From the IMG/VR virus record IMGVR_UViG_3300027741_000172, positions 1-32,365 of that record: DNA of 32,365 nt. One strand, given 5' to 3'. This stretch comes from a virus. Below are positions 23,129 to 31,735 of the stretch, piece by piece; positions within the stretch are counted from its first letter, which is position 1, and each line of letters begins with the position of its first letter. Below the pieces are notes generated by a model, which saw nothing but the letters and a program-made list of their open reading frames with translations, was not told the DNA's origin and made no database searches. A program made the position numbers and the translations under genes.

Positions 23129-25405
23129 TTATCGTTGGTTATCGAGATTGATTATGTTAGAACCTCCACCGCCACCACCCGGTTTTGTTGGGTTTGTAGC
23201 AGTTTGACGACTCCGTATATTAGCAGCAAGTGCGTCTTCTGCTTTAGCCATGCCTTGAGTATCTCCGTTTTCGTACGCCCTTGTCCAATCTGGATCAGAA
23301 AACTTAGAACTCTTAACTACTTTCTCAACCTCAGTGTCCGAAGTTGCAGAGGTACGGAATGTATCAACCGCAGCTTTAAGTTGCGGATCGTTCTTAATTT
23401 GTGTTGCAGTTTTGGCAACAGCAGCAGCTTTAATACGAGCCTCAAACGCTTTCGGTGATTCGCCTTCTTTTGGTTTCTCTCTGTTCAACATGTCTTCAAT
23501 GTTGAATTTAAGCGCAGCTTCGTTGAACTTAGGTTCTTTGCCAGCCCCGCCAGCCCCACCTGTGCCAGTCGGTTTAACAGTAGACGCCATACGAGCCGCC
23601 AAGTTAGCGACGTCCATAGCCTTCTTACCGCGAGCGGCTTCTGCGGCATCATTAGATTTGCGTGCTGCGTCTGCTGCGGTACGGGCTTGAGTAAATGCGC
23701 CAATGTTTTCTTTGCGCTCTGCGTCGGCCAAGTTAATTCTCATGCCAATCATTGAGCGTTGGAGGTCTTGGTCGGCTTTAAGGATAGGTGCATAAGCATC
23801 GGCAAACTCTCCGCTGGCTTCGCCTACGCCACGCAAGAAATTGTTACCTTTTAACATACCACGTGCCGCCCTTAAAGCGCTTAGACCTTTACCTTGTGAT
23901 AAGTTTTCTTTACCTTGCTCACCCAGTTTGGTAACTAAATCACCAATGTTGCCGTAGGAACTTGGCCCTGCGGCTTCTCTATACAACGCCATTTCTTTTT
24001 TTGTACGGGTATCGTATTCGTCATCAGTCATGTATTTGGGTCTTTGCCCAGCCACATTTGCAAGGAGTTGTGGGTATATGTTAGTAAGTGCAGCGTACTG
24101 AGTTGGATTACCTCTAGATGGCAACAACGCACCGAGCCCTTGGGAAGAATCAACAAGTGAGCCTTCTTCACCATCAAAAGCCAATATGCCACCCTTAGCA
24201 GCGTTCACAACACCATCGGCCATTTGCTGTGGCATAGCGCCAGCGATACCATTTTGTATAGATTTGTTTGTTTCTTGCCCTTGTACTTTTTCTATCTGTT
24301 GAGCAATCAACATGGCCATTTGCTTGTCACCACGCGCTTGTGCATTTTGAAATGCGTCTTGTAGTTGTTTCAAGCTGAGCGTACCAATAATATCTTCGGT
24401 GTTATCCGAACTTGTTACTGAGTCATCATGAGCGCCGTTATAGCGTTTAACTTCTCCACCATCGGCGTACCCGTAAACTGAACCGCCGTCAGCTTTGTTT
24501 AATTGGTTAAGTCCATACGCAGTCAAGCCCAAAGAACCCGCAGCTTGCAGCCCAGTAGGAGGAGCCTGATACATCTGCGTAGTAGATTGCTGACCCAGTG
24601 GTAAACCACGAATCATGTCGGACATGAAGCCCAACTGTTTGTATGGATAGTTCTGTTGGTTGGTAAAATCTTGGTACGCAGTATCCAAACCTTTTTGTGC
24701 TTGGGCTTGTTGTTGCGCGCCGTATCCAGCTTGCAACTGATTGATACCCATTTCTTGACCGTACTGGTTTTGACCTAATTGGCCTAAATTGGACGATGCT
24801 TGGTTCATCAAACCAAAACCTGCAAGTTGATTCTGCAAATTCTGGTTGTATTGCTGTTGAGCGTTATTGAATGCAGTGTTGTAGCCTTGACCGACAATTT
24901 GGTTTAGACCCGTATTACGATTACGTTCATTCTCCGCAGCCATGATTGCTTCACGGGAACCGCCAAACGCACCGGCTTGCGTAGCTGCGCTCTGCTGTTT
25001 AGTAGCACCAATATCATACGCACGATTAGCCTCCGCTAACTGAGGAGCCAAGGACATTTGCAAGTAGGGGTTCATGTACCCACCGACTTGGTTTTGGAAT
25101 CCGTAAGGGTTAGCCTGACCTGCAACACCTAAACCACCAATGCCAGCCATAGTCGCGCCAGCAGTAGCCTCACCTGTTTGTGGGGCAACTGTCATGCCTT
25201 GGGCGTTCTGCATAGCCTGCTGCTGCATTGGGGAAAACCCTGCAATACGTGCTTGGTCGTATTGTTGATAGGGGTTTTGGGTGACGTCGGTTAACGCCTG
25301 ACCTTTAGCCAGTATGTCTTTAGCATACGGTTTCGCCCATTCGGGCAGTTCTGTACTAGCCTTTTGTTCTGCGGCTGGTTGTTGGCTGTTACCTAAATCA
25401 GGCAT
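23129..25405 (-). CDS. Gln/Ala-rich virion protein, probable internal/ejection protein, 758 aa
   Basis: AGGAG precedes the ATG, and the start overlaps the previous gene by 8 bases. The first 300 residues are rich in Gln, Asn, Ala and Gly with helical heptad-like blocks (ANRAYDIGATKQQSAATQ, NNAQQQYNQNLQNQL). They begin with NPYQQYDQARIAGFSPMQQQ, an element seen near the N-terminus of structural proteins in other phages. Two short glycine motifs follow (YADGGEVKRY, AKGGILAFDGEE), then a helical C-terminal half and a GGGGGG-containing tail. The position directly before the giant polyvalent gene and the composition suggest an internal or DNA-ejection protein. Exact function not shown. Confidence 0.65.
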   Translation of the reverse strand: MPDLGNSQQPAAEQKASTELPEWAKPYAKDILAKGQALTDVTQNPYQQYDQARIAGFSPMQQQAMQNAQGMTVAPQTGEATAGATMAGIGGLGVAGQANPYGFQNQVGGYMNPYLQMSLAPQLAEANRAYDIGATKQQSAATQAGAFGGSREAIMAAENERNRNTGLNQIVGQGYNTAFNNAQQQYNQNLQNQLAGFGLMNQASSNLGQLGQNQYGQEMGINQLQAGYGAQQQAQAQKGLDTAYQDFTNQQNYPYKQLGFMSDMIRGLPLGQQSTTQMYQAPPTGLQAAGSLGLTAYGLNQLNKADGGSVYGYADGGEVKRYNGAHDDSVTSSDNTEDIIGTLSLKQLQDAFQNAQARGDKQMAMLIAQQIEKVQGQETNKSIQNGIAGAMPQQMADGVVNAAKGGILAFDGEEGSLVDSSQGLGALLPSRGNPTQYAALTNIYPQLLANVAGQRPKYMTDDEYDTRTKKEMALYREAAGPSSYGNIGDLVTKLGEQGKENLSQGKGLSALRAARGMLKGNNFLRGVGEASGEFADAYAPILKADQDLQRSMIGMRINLADAERKENIGAFTQARTAADAARKSNDAAEAARGKKAMDVANLAARMASTVKPTGTGGAGGAGKEPKFNEAALKFNIEDMLNREKPKEGESPKAFEARIKAAAVAKTATQIKNDPQLKAAVDTFRTSATSDTEVEKVVKSSKFSDPDWTRAYENGDTQGMAKAEDALAANIRSRQTATNPTKPGGGGGGSNIINLDNQR

Positions 25406-25880
25406 GGTTATGCTCCTGTAAGAAATCCGCGAAATCTTCGTGCGCCAGTACAGTACGGGCTTCTAGTGAGATTTCACGCATGTGGCTAAAGCCACCCATT
25501 AAGAATGCGACTGAGCCATATAGCTCAACGCCCATTTGTTTTAACCACCACGCAGCTTGAAGATCACGTTTGACAGGAGATTTCTGCAAGTCGTTTGAGT
25601 CTAACCAAGCGTTTATACAAGTCATCATTATGGGCAACAAGTACCCTTTGTTACGTTCAAAGAACGGATTCTGAGGCATAAAGAACATTAGGTTTAGGAA
25701 CACTCGATTTATGTCGTCACCCTTAACATCTTTGTCCTTATCTACAAGATCGTCCCAAATCTCAACCGCATCCATAACGGTGCTTAGGAATACCAAAGCG
25801 TTGCTATCCCCGCAACAAGCTCTTTCACGTAGCTCGTTTCGTTTCTCCACCCATTCTGGGGCTAAGCGGTTGTCGCTCAT
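25398..25880 (-). CDS. Conserved-type phage virion-operon protein, 160 aa
   Basis: The start overlaps the previous stop (ATGA 25877-25880). The protein is soluble and helical, with many aromatic residues: AVEIWDDLVDKDKDV, INRVFLNLMFF, INAWLDSNDL, a central Trp pair, and GGFSHMREIS followed by a C-terminal helix with AHEDFADFL. It has no membrane span or known catalytic motif. The same IWDDLVD...INRVF...NPFF...INAWL..G..HMREIS order is familiar from unannotated phage proteins. Placement between two large virion proteins suggests a structural or assembly role. Confidence 0.68.
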   Translation of the reverse strand: MSDNRLAPEWVEKRNELRERACCGDSNALVFLSTVMDAVEIWDDLVDKDKDVKGDDINRVFLNLMFFMPQNPFFERNKGYLLPIMMTCINAWLDSNDLQKSPVKRDLQAAWWLKQMGVELYGSVAFLMGGFSHMREISLEARTVLAHEDFADFLQEHNHA

Positions 25881-27634
25881 GCAGGTAAATATTTAGAAGA
25901 ACGGCTGTTATGTGCAACCTTATCTTTACCTACTGTCTTCTTACGTGCTGACTGGATTCTGTCCATCATTGCGTATAGCTTACGAGCACCAGCTTCAGTG
26001 GAGCCATTGCCCAACTCAGAAACAATACGGGCTGGAACTACGAATTCACCGTCGGCTAAACGAGCGGGTTGCTTTTTGCCAATCACAGCAGGTATCGAAT
26101 CAGATACGCCATCCCCCGGCCCGCGAAGTAAGCGCCCGCCATCAGAATAACCACCCAAGTTATAGTGCGCATCGGAGAGTCCTCCTGTTGCCTGCTGTTG
26201 AACATACTGCTGATCGTCAGGGTTGTAAGCGTATTTAAGCCCGGGGTTTGCGTCTTGTTGTTTTGTTCTTAACCCGCGAAGCAACGAGCCTAAAGGACCA
26301 ACAGGTTGATCATCAGGTACGTCAAAATCTGAACGTCCAATACCACCCCCAGCCAACCGAGTGCCCTGCATGTTAGGTTCACCAGACATAGCGTCCACAG
26401 TGCCGCCACCAGACGGAGCCATGCTTTGCATCATATTAGTAGAGCGGGGGTCTTGATAGGGCGTAGCAAAAGACGATGTAGTCATGTTTGCCATTGGGTA
26501 CATGGTATTTGCACCTAACGTGGCTTGGTTAGACATCTGCTCAACAGGTCCACCACCAGCAAAATGGTAGAGGTCTTTAGCCGCAGAAGCAGAAATTGGG
26601 GAGTACGAAGGGCTGAAATACTTTTGTTGACGACCGTAATTACCACTTCCGTATAACATTTGATCGTACGAAGGTACGTCAGGGGCAGGTAATGGGTTTG
26701 TTTTGTCCGCGCTGTATGAATACCGCTGACCCATATCTTTGTCTGGTGCGGCTGGCGCTGCGGGATCTTTTTTCATACCGTAGGCTACGCTTCCAAGAGC
26801 AGCAACGGAAGTTTTGGGGTTTGCAGAAATAAAATCACCTGCGTTACTAAACGATGCACCGCTTCTAATAGCTGAAGCACGATCGGCGGCGTTCATGTCT
26901 GCAAAAGATGATGGTGTTGCCGTCGGTGTCGGTGTGGGAGAACTTAACCCCATGCCATCAATGTTATATTGTGGCCCACCCGCTGCTTGTACTGCTTGAG
27001 CCGGTTGGATACCTGCTGTCGGGTTTGTTGCCCCAAATGATTCTGCGGGAGTCATCGTAAGCCCATTGACCCCACCTTGCGTAGCAGCATTAAAAGCTTG
27101 AGTAGAACTTGCAAGAGGCGTTGCCCCCGCCGCCACGTTTCCAGTTGTTGCTGCTATAGAAGGTACAGCACTTTGTTGAGCGGCAATATTAGCGGCGGAA
27201 CGTGCGGCTTCTGTAGCCTCTAGCCCCTGAGCAGCCGATGCCCCTGCGTTTGTTGCATTTACTCCCACTTGCGAAGCACCGGCAGCACCAGCCGAACCAG
27301 CCAGACCAGCGCCACCATAAGCGCCGAGGCCAGCCATAATGCCTTGCTTCAAACTACCTGTACGCGCTGTTTGCAGTGCGCCAACAATACCAGCGGCTCC
27401 CCATGCTTGCATACCGGGAATCATCATTAGGCCCGCGCCAGCAACCATAGGCAAAATAGCGGAAAGGAATCCCGCTTCAGGAAGTCCAGTTTGCGGATTG
27501 ATAGTTAAAGACCCACCATGAGCCATAGCAATTTTTTGAAGGCTGGCTACTTCGCCTTTGTCCATATGGACGAGCATCTTGTCTTTGCCACGACCGTGGG
27601 ATGCTAAATGTTTGGCAGCAAGTTGTAGGCTCAT
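25877..27634 (-). CDS. Ala/Gly-rich virion protein with GDG...SDSIPA motif, 585 aa
   Basis: GAGGC precedes ATG 27634. The N-terminus (GRGKDKMLVHMDKGEVASLQ, then NPQTGLPEAGF) leads into a hydrophobic segment of about 55-115 (AILPMVAGAGLMMIPGM, AGLGAYGGAGLAG) that could cross or insert in a membrane. The middle is low-complexity Ala/Gly/Ser/Pro, including PTPTPTATP. The C-terminus has GPGDGVSDSIPAVIG, ARLADGEFVVPARIVSELGNG and a last helix. This conserved cassette ends tail or internal virion proteins in many phages. It is probably an internal/ejection or tail-tip protein. Several FAGGG/LAGGG motifs occur between 370 and 450. Confidence 0.7.
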   Translation of the reverse strand: MSLQLAAKHLASHGRGKDKMLVHMDKGEVASLQKIAMAHGGSLTINPQTGLPEAGFLSAILPMVAGAGLMMIPGMQAWGAAGIVGALQTARTGSLKQGIMAGLGAYGGAGLAGSAGAAGASQVGVNATNAGASAAQGLEATEAARSAANIAAQQSAVPSIAATTGNVAAGATPLASSTQAFNAATQGGVNGLTMTPAESFGATNPTAGIQPAQAVQAAGGPQYNIDGMGLSSPTPTPTATPSSFADMNAADRASAIRSGASFSNAGDFISANPKTSVAALGSVAYGMKKDPAAPAAPDKDMGQRYSYSADKTNPLPAPDVPSYDQMLYGSGNYGRQQKYFSPSYSPISASAAKDLYHFAGGGPVEQMSNQATLGANTMYPMANMTTSSFATPYQDPRSTNMMQSMAPSGGGTVDAMSGEPNMQGTRLAGGGIGRSDFDVPDDQPVGPLGSLLRGLRTKQQDANPGLKYAYNPDDQQYVQQQATGGLSDAHYNLGGYSDGGRLLRGPGDGVSDSIPAVIGKKQPARLADGEFVVPARIVSELGNGSTEAGARKLYAMMDRIQSARKKTVGKDKVAHNSRSSKYLPA

Positions 27635-27668
27635 TTTTGCCTCGTAGATGGGGGGTTAATCGAGTTTA

Positions 27669-28004
27669 TCATGCCTTAATCCTTAATGGGTAACTTGTTG
27701 CTACACCACCAGACGTATCGTAGTAAATATCACCTGAGCGCAAAAGAGCAAAATCTGCGTCTGTCGGCAAACTAATAACAGAGACTCCAGCGTTGTTTGG
27801 CTCGGTACAACTTAAAGCTGAGATTACTACAGCAGGCGTAGACCCAATTGCGGGTCGTCTTTGTGTTGATGCAAGTATTGGTCCGGGGTTATCTAAGCCA
27901 TTAAAGTATTGACGCAAAATACTAGTAAGTGCATCCATATATACGCGGTCGTATTCAACAGGAGCGGCTGGGAGTCGTGGAGCTATTACACCTTTATTTG
28001 CCAT
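27669..28004 (-). CDS. Small structural-module protein, 111 aa
   Basis: GGAGA lies before ATG 28004, and the gene starts 2 bases after the tail-hub-like gene ends. The N-terminal half has RLPAAPVEYDRVYMDALTSI, LRQYFNGLDNPGPI and a helical look. The C-terminal half is beta-like (SLPTDADFALLRSGDIYYD) and could be a small receptor or hub contact domain. The P.EYD..YM..L...L..YF..LDNPGP pattern is widespread in short phage genes next to tail genes. The role is not established. Confidence 0.7.
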   Translation of the reverse strand: MANKGVIAPRLPAAPVEYDRVYMDALTSILRQYFNGLDNPGPILASTQRRPAIGSTPAVVISALSCTEPNNAGVSVISLPTDADFALLRSGDIYYDTSGGVATSYPLRIKA

Positions 28005-28006
28005 GC

Positions 28007-30574
28007 TTATCTCCTACCATCTGGGCGAACATCAATACGTGGAGCGCCTAACTGCCACTGCGTACCAAGGTCTGATGAAGAAATCTTAAATGCCATCTGA
28101 CGTCCACGAATCCGCACATAGACCTGTTGGGTAAATTGCTGGACGTTATATGTTGTTGTACTGGCGTAAGACTGCGCGCTGTTTACAAAGGGATTATCTG
28201 AAGAACCGTAATTTGCTCCGGGGTTTTGACGCGGTCTTACTGTAAAGTTAGTGGAGGGCGCTGCTGAGGTGGAGCCATCAAAAGTGATGTCGGGAATAAG
28301 TCTCCAAACAAAACCAAAATTATGACCGTCACCAATATCAAAATCCGAGGATTGAACATAGGCATCAATAGCAGTGGGCGTGCTAGTCTCGTTGTTGTCC
28401 ACAGTAGTTTCATGGTACACAACAGCACCATTTGTGTAAGCACCACTAGCGTTATATCCAATAGCCGCCATAGGTTCGGCACGTAATGGGCTATCCAACC
28501 AAGCAGTACGTGGGCGCACAGTTGTGCCGTTAAATGTGCCGTAGTACCAAGTGCGCTCAAGGTGGTTATAGATTACATAGCGGTCTATCAAACTATTGGG
28601 TGTACCCGCTGTCCCTGTCCCATTACCACCATCAGAAGTGGTTCCTGTAATAGACGGGTAGAACCACCAGATTTCGTTGTAACCTTCATTAGTTCCGCAA
28701 TGCACTTGGAACGCTTCTGTCAAGTTAATGTTGCCATAGATGTACTGACGTAACGCGCAAGGTAGTGTTTCCACGCGACCAGAGTACATATAGAACTTAT
28801 CTGTCCCCATCCAATAAGTGACGTTGTTAACCACTTGCATTGCATTAGGGCTAACAATAGAAATGTTGTCGGCAAGAATTTGACTACCCCAAACATATGG
28901 AGCGCCTAGATATTGGAATGAGTAGATAGCCGCATCAGTTACTACCAATATTTCTTGGCGTGTTTGTATTGCAGTAACAATAGTAGAACCGTGGCTTAGA
29001 CGGATACCACCTGCTTGGTTGGTAATAGACGGAGTCCATGTAACAAGCGTGTTTTGGTCAGACCAGCGAACTTGCAAAGGGTCTTGGGCTACCGTCGCAT
29101 ACACACCCGTTGGGTCGTTACAACCAAAAGCAAAAGTGAAACGTGAAGCATCAGATACCAACACAAAGTTAGCAACGGATGGGCAGGTTGTATCAGGTGT
29201 AAACGAACCAGATTTTGTAACTATAGCCGTACTTGCTTTAACAATTTGTCCACGGTCATAGACGTTAGGGCTTCCGTTATTTGCCCAGTAGTACATAGCG
29301 CCGCCACGCGGGTTAAACACTAAGTCTTCGCCGTAGTTAGACTGACTCCATAAACGCAACTGAATACCCACAGAAAGACCCGCTGGTGCAGCTAGTCCCC
29401 ATCCTGATGCAGTAGAAGGAAACTGAGAAACTAATTCACCACTAGCATGGGCAGATGCTGGCGTATTGCTTACGCCACGGGTAATAGTTCCAGCAAGCGT
29501 GCTTCCGCTAACCGTTGTGTATGTAATAGTTTCAATTCCAATAAACACAACTCCGCCAGCGCCCGTGATGGTTGTAGAGGCTACCGCAGTGGTTGTATTA
29601 GTATTCCAAATAGAACCCGTACCTGTACCAGACACGTTAGAAAGAATGTATGTACCTGCGGCAACACCTGTGCCAGTAACAACCATGCCAACGTAAATAG
29701 TTCCAGAGGCAAGTGTTCCGACAGTCAACACACCCGTAGCCGAGATGGTAGAAGTCGTCATGGACGCTGCACCATTGTTAAAACTTGTAGTAGATGCAAG
29801 CGTGATTGCAGTTGTTGAACTAGCAGTAACTGCCGTACCACCATTTATCGTAGATGAAGCCGAAGGTCCGCTAGAGCCACCCCAACCGCCAACACCCCAA
29901 CCCGTACCATAAGTAAAAGTTGTATTACCCGTAGTTAATTGATAATTAAATGTAGCGGTAACAGCAGATGTGCTACCGGATGTTGCCGCACTCTTTGCAG
30001 TGACTGTGTACTGGCTAGAACTTACATAGGTAACAATTTGAAACTCACCAGTTAAATCGGTAGCGGGTATGCCATTAACAGTACCAGACACACTAGTGAT
30101 GTTTACAAAATCCCCTACCTGCGCCCCATGTCCGGGGTCATTAACTATGACACTTGTTGAAGCATTTGTTGTAGTAAAAGCGTTGGCTACGCCTGTACTT
30201 GTTAAACGTATAGGAGTTACGTCGTTATACGCACCGCCAGAAGAGTTTTGGATGTAATACTTGAGGTTAGTTCCTACTGCCAAAAGGTTGTAGCCAGTCA
30301 GGTTAATCCAATTCCACATAGCCTTAGCAATACCCCAATACGAGCCAGTACTAGACGTTACAGTAGCGGCAGTCGTAAGCCCGCTAGTAGATATAAGGGT
30401 TGTAACGGGTTCTGTTGTAGCAATCGAACCGCCGTCACGTTGCCAACCACCAATCTTCTCTGGGTAGCCAGAACGGAAACGAATTTTGTCGCAGTCAAAC
30501 CAACCGCCCTCGTTAGATAGGGTAGTGCCTTCGCGGTTAACGCCGGGTCTAAACTGTAGTTTTTGTAATGGCAT
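28007..30574 (-). CDS. Tail hub / stabilisation-like virion protein, 855 aa
   Basis: AGGAA precedes ATG 30574. The N-terminus is FRPGVNREGTTLSNEGGWFD, then CDKIRFRSGYPEKIGGW, a recurrent start of large phage structural proteins with beta-propeller-like folds. These have been compared with the P22 gp10 hub, and I infer a similar role here. Residues about 138-208 (NDPGHGAQVGDFVNITSVSG) and about 250-350 (VGMVVTGTGVAAGTYILSNV, GTGTGSIWNT) are beta-rich inserts typical of exposed virion decorations. The rest (380-830) returns to Trp/Tyr-rich repeats (YYWANNGSPNVYDRG, NVTYWMGTDKFYMYSG) as in propeller blades. No enzyme motif is seen. Confidence 0.68.
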   Translation of the reverse strand: MPLQKLQFRPGVNREGTTLSNEGGWFDCDKIRFRSGYPEKIGGWQRDGGSIATTEPVTTLISTSGLTTAATVTSSTGSYWGIAKAMWNWINLTGYNLLAVGTNLKYYIQNSSGGAYNDVTPIRLTSTGVANAFTTTNASTSVIVNDPGHGAQVGDFVNITSVSGTVNGIPATDLTGEFQIVTYVSSSQYTVTAKSAATSGSTSAVTATFNYQLTTGNTTFTYGTGWGVGGWGGSSGPSASSTINGGTAVTASSTTAITLASTTSFNNGAASMTTSTISATGVLTVGTLASGTIYVGMVVTGTGVAAGTYILSNVSGTGTGSIWNTNTTTAVASTTITGAGGVVFIGIETITYTTVSGSTLAGTITRGVSNTPASAHASGELVSQFPSTASGWGLAAPAGLSVGIQLRLWSQSNYGEDLVFNPRGGAMYYWANNGSPNVYDRGQIVKASTAIVTKSGSFTPDTTCPSVANFVLVSDASRFTFAFGCNDPTGVYATVAQDPLQVRWSDQNTLVTWTPSITNQAGGIRLSHGSTIVTAIQTRQEILVVTDAAIYSFQYLGAPYVWGSQILADNISIVSPNAMQVVNNVTYWMGTDKFYMYSGRVETLPCALRQYIYGNINLTEAFQVHCGTNEGYNEIWWFYPSITGTTSDGGNGTGTAGTPNSLIDRYVIYNHLERTWYYGTFNGTTVRPRTAWLDSPLRAEPMAAIGYNASGAYTNGAVVYHETTVDNNETSTPTAIDAYVQSSDFDIGDGHNFGFVWRLIPDITFDGSTSAAPSTNFTVRPRQNPGANYGSSDNPFVNSAQSYASTTTYNVQQFTQQVYVRIRGRQMAFKISSSDLGTQWQLGAPRIDVRPDGRR

Positions 30575-30582
30575 TTCTATTC

Positions 30583-31059
30583 CTATGACAAGAAAAGGGC
30601 ACGCTCATCGTTGCGTCGCGTCACTAACCCTTTTAACACTTTTCCGCCTGCCTTAGTGTATTTCAAGAACTCGTCTGCCGCACCTTCAATATCGCCGCGA
30701 AGAACCTTTTGACGGAGGGTTGAGCGCTGTAGTGTTCCCAAACCAACATTAAAGCTAAAAGATACAAGACCATCGAAGTTGCCTTGGGTAAGTTGAACTG
30801 GGCATAGAGTTGATACACCCCGCTCAAACCTAGCCAAATCTGCTCTAAGAATTGCATCAACTTCCTCCATCGAGTACACGCGGTTATCTTCTGGTAGCAA
30901 CTGTATTGCCGCCCTTTGGTCTACAGGCAACCTAGCCTGTGAGTCATACATTAAATGACCAACGCCCACTGTCCAGAGGTACACCGAGTCCCGATAAGGC
31001 TTCTGCCTCACCCCCTCATGGTGCTTTATATCCTCAATACAAAGGGCGCTTATTTTCAT
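30583..31059 (-). CDS. Endolysin, T4-type lysozyme (GH24), 158 aa
   Basis: The catalytic triad of phage lysozymes is present: E15 in HHEGVRQKPYRD, D24 and T30 in LWTVGVGH (E-x8-D-x5-T, as in T4 E11/D20/T26). The rest carries QGNFDGLVSFSFNVGLG and RRNDERALFL, standard for the family, and 158 residues is typical. No signal peptide or SAR anchor is seen, so release through a holin hole is expected. It cleaves the glycan strands of peptidoglycan. The start overlaps the holin-like gene (ATGA 31056-31059), forming a lysis cassette. Confidence 0.92.
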   Translation of the reverse strand: MKISALCIEDIKHHEGVRQKPYRDSVYLWTVGVGHLMYDSQARLPVDQRAAIQLLPEDNRVYSMEEVDAILRADLARFERGVSTLCPVQLTQGNFDGLVSFSFNVGLGTLQRSTLRQKVLRGDIEGAADEFLKYTKAGGKVLKGLVTRRNDERALFLS

Positions 31060-31562
31060 TTCTTGCCAAATGCTTGTGTACCAAACCAGAACGACACCAC
31101 AGATGCCCAGATGATCTGAGTCTCGTTATCCCATAGCAGGTCTAGCGCCACATCAAACGGCACTTCCTTGTGATAAGCAAACCAGAAACCAAATATTTCC
31201 ACAAAGGCAAACAGAATAAACATTCCATAAGTTATGGCGGGGCGCACCATAGCACGGGCATTGATTACCCACAAACTGGCTCCTTGACCAATAGCAATGT
31301 CGTGGGCATACAGGGCTTGGCGCTCTTGCATAGCAGTCTGCGCGTTGGTTACTTCAGCGTTAATCTGTATCTGCTCTGTTTGGATATGCTCAATACGTTC
31401 TTGCGCTTCTAAACCAGCTTTACGTAAAGTTAGTTCCCTCTCCGTCTGCATGGCGGCAAGGGCAATTTCATGCTTCTTATCAGCACGGTCTTGGAAGAAG
31501 TCCATCAGTTTCGGTAACCCACCCATCAGGAAAGACAGTAGGGTTGAGAATAGTGTCATCAT
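31056..31562 (-). CDS. Holin-like protein, 168 aa (3TM GTA-holin type)
   Basis: There is a hydrophobic N-terminus (LFSTLLSFLMGGLPKLM, about 4-20), a long cytoplasmic Glu/Gln/Ala coiled coil (25-90), a transmembrane segment near 105-128 (ITYGMFILFAFVEIFGFWFA) and a last segment near 150-164 (IIWASVVSFWFGTQAF). RPAITY...ETQIIWASVVSFWFG resembles the three-span holins of phages and gene transfer agents. It would open the inner membrane for the lysozyme whose gene overlaps its 3' end. Two tandem ATGs give a possible start choice (31562 or 31559); dual starts are a known holin control, but here they lie only one codon apart. Confidence 0.72.
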   Translation of the reverse strand: MMTLFSTLLSFLMGGLPKLMDFFQDRADKKHEIALAAMQTERELTLRKAGLEAQERIEHIQTEQIQINAEVTNAQTAMQERQALYAHDIAIGQGASLWVINARAMVRPAITYGMFILFAFVEIFGFWFAYHKEVPFDVALDLLWDNETQIIWASVVSFWFGTQAFGKK

Positions 31563-31735
31563 TTTGATTCCTTTAGTTCACGTTTAAGTTTGCGCAACTC
31601 TTTCATTTCTTGTTTGAGTTGTGCTCGCATGTATAGGGTTTCTACGTATGCCATTGAAGTAACTCCTACCACAATACATATTGCGACTCCAATCAAAACC
31701 CAGTAGACCAGCTTCGTAGTTGCCACATCATCCAT
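31559..31735 (-). CDS. Small membrane protein, spanin-like topology, 58 aa
   Basis: ATG 31735 gives an N-terminal membrane span (about 9-30, LVYWVLIGVAICIVVGVTSM) followed by a charged helix (RAQLKQEMKELRKLKRELKE), i.e. one transmembrane segment with a coiled-coil tail, as in inner-membrane spanins. It overlaps the upstream gene by 43 bases in another frame and ends in an ATGATGA overlap with the holin-like gene. No lipoprotein partner (outer-membrane spanin) is visible, so the spanin call is tentative. Confidence 0.55.
   Translation of the reverse strand: MDDVATTKLVYWVLIGVAICIVVGVTSMAYVETLYMRAQLKQEMKELRKLKRELKESK

Noticed and set aside
29447-29818. 123-residue open frame on the + strand opposite the tail-hub-like gene
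   Set aside because: It is antisense to a repetitive Thr/Ser/Gly-coding stretch with an unnatural Cys/Arg/Ser composition, so it is an artefact of the repeats.
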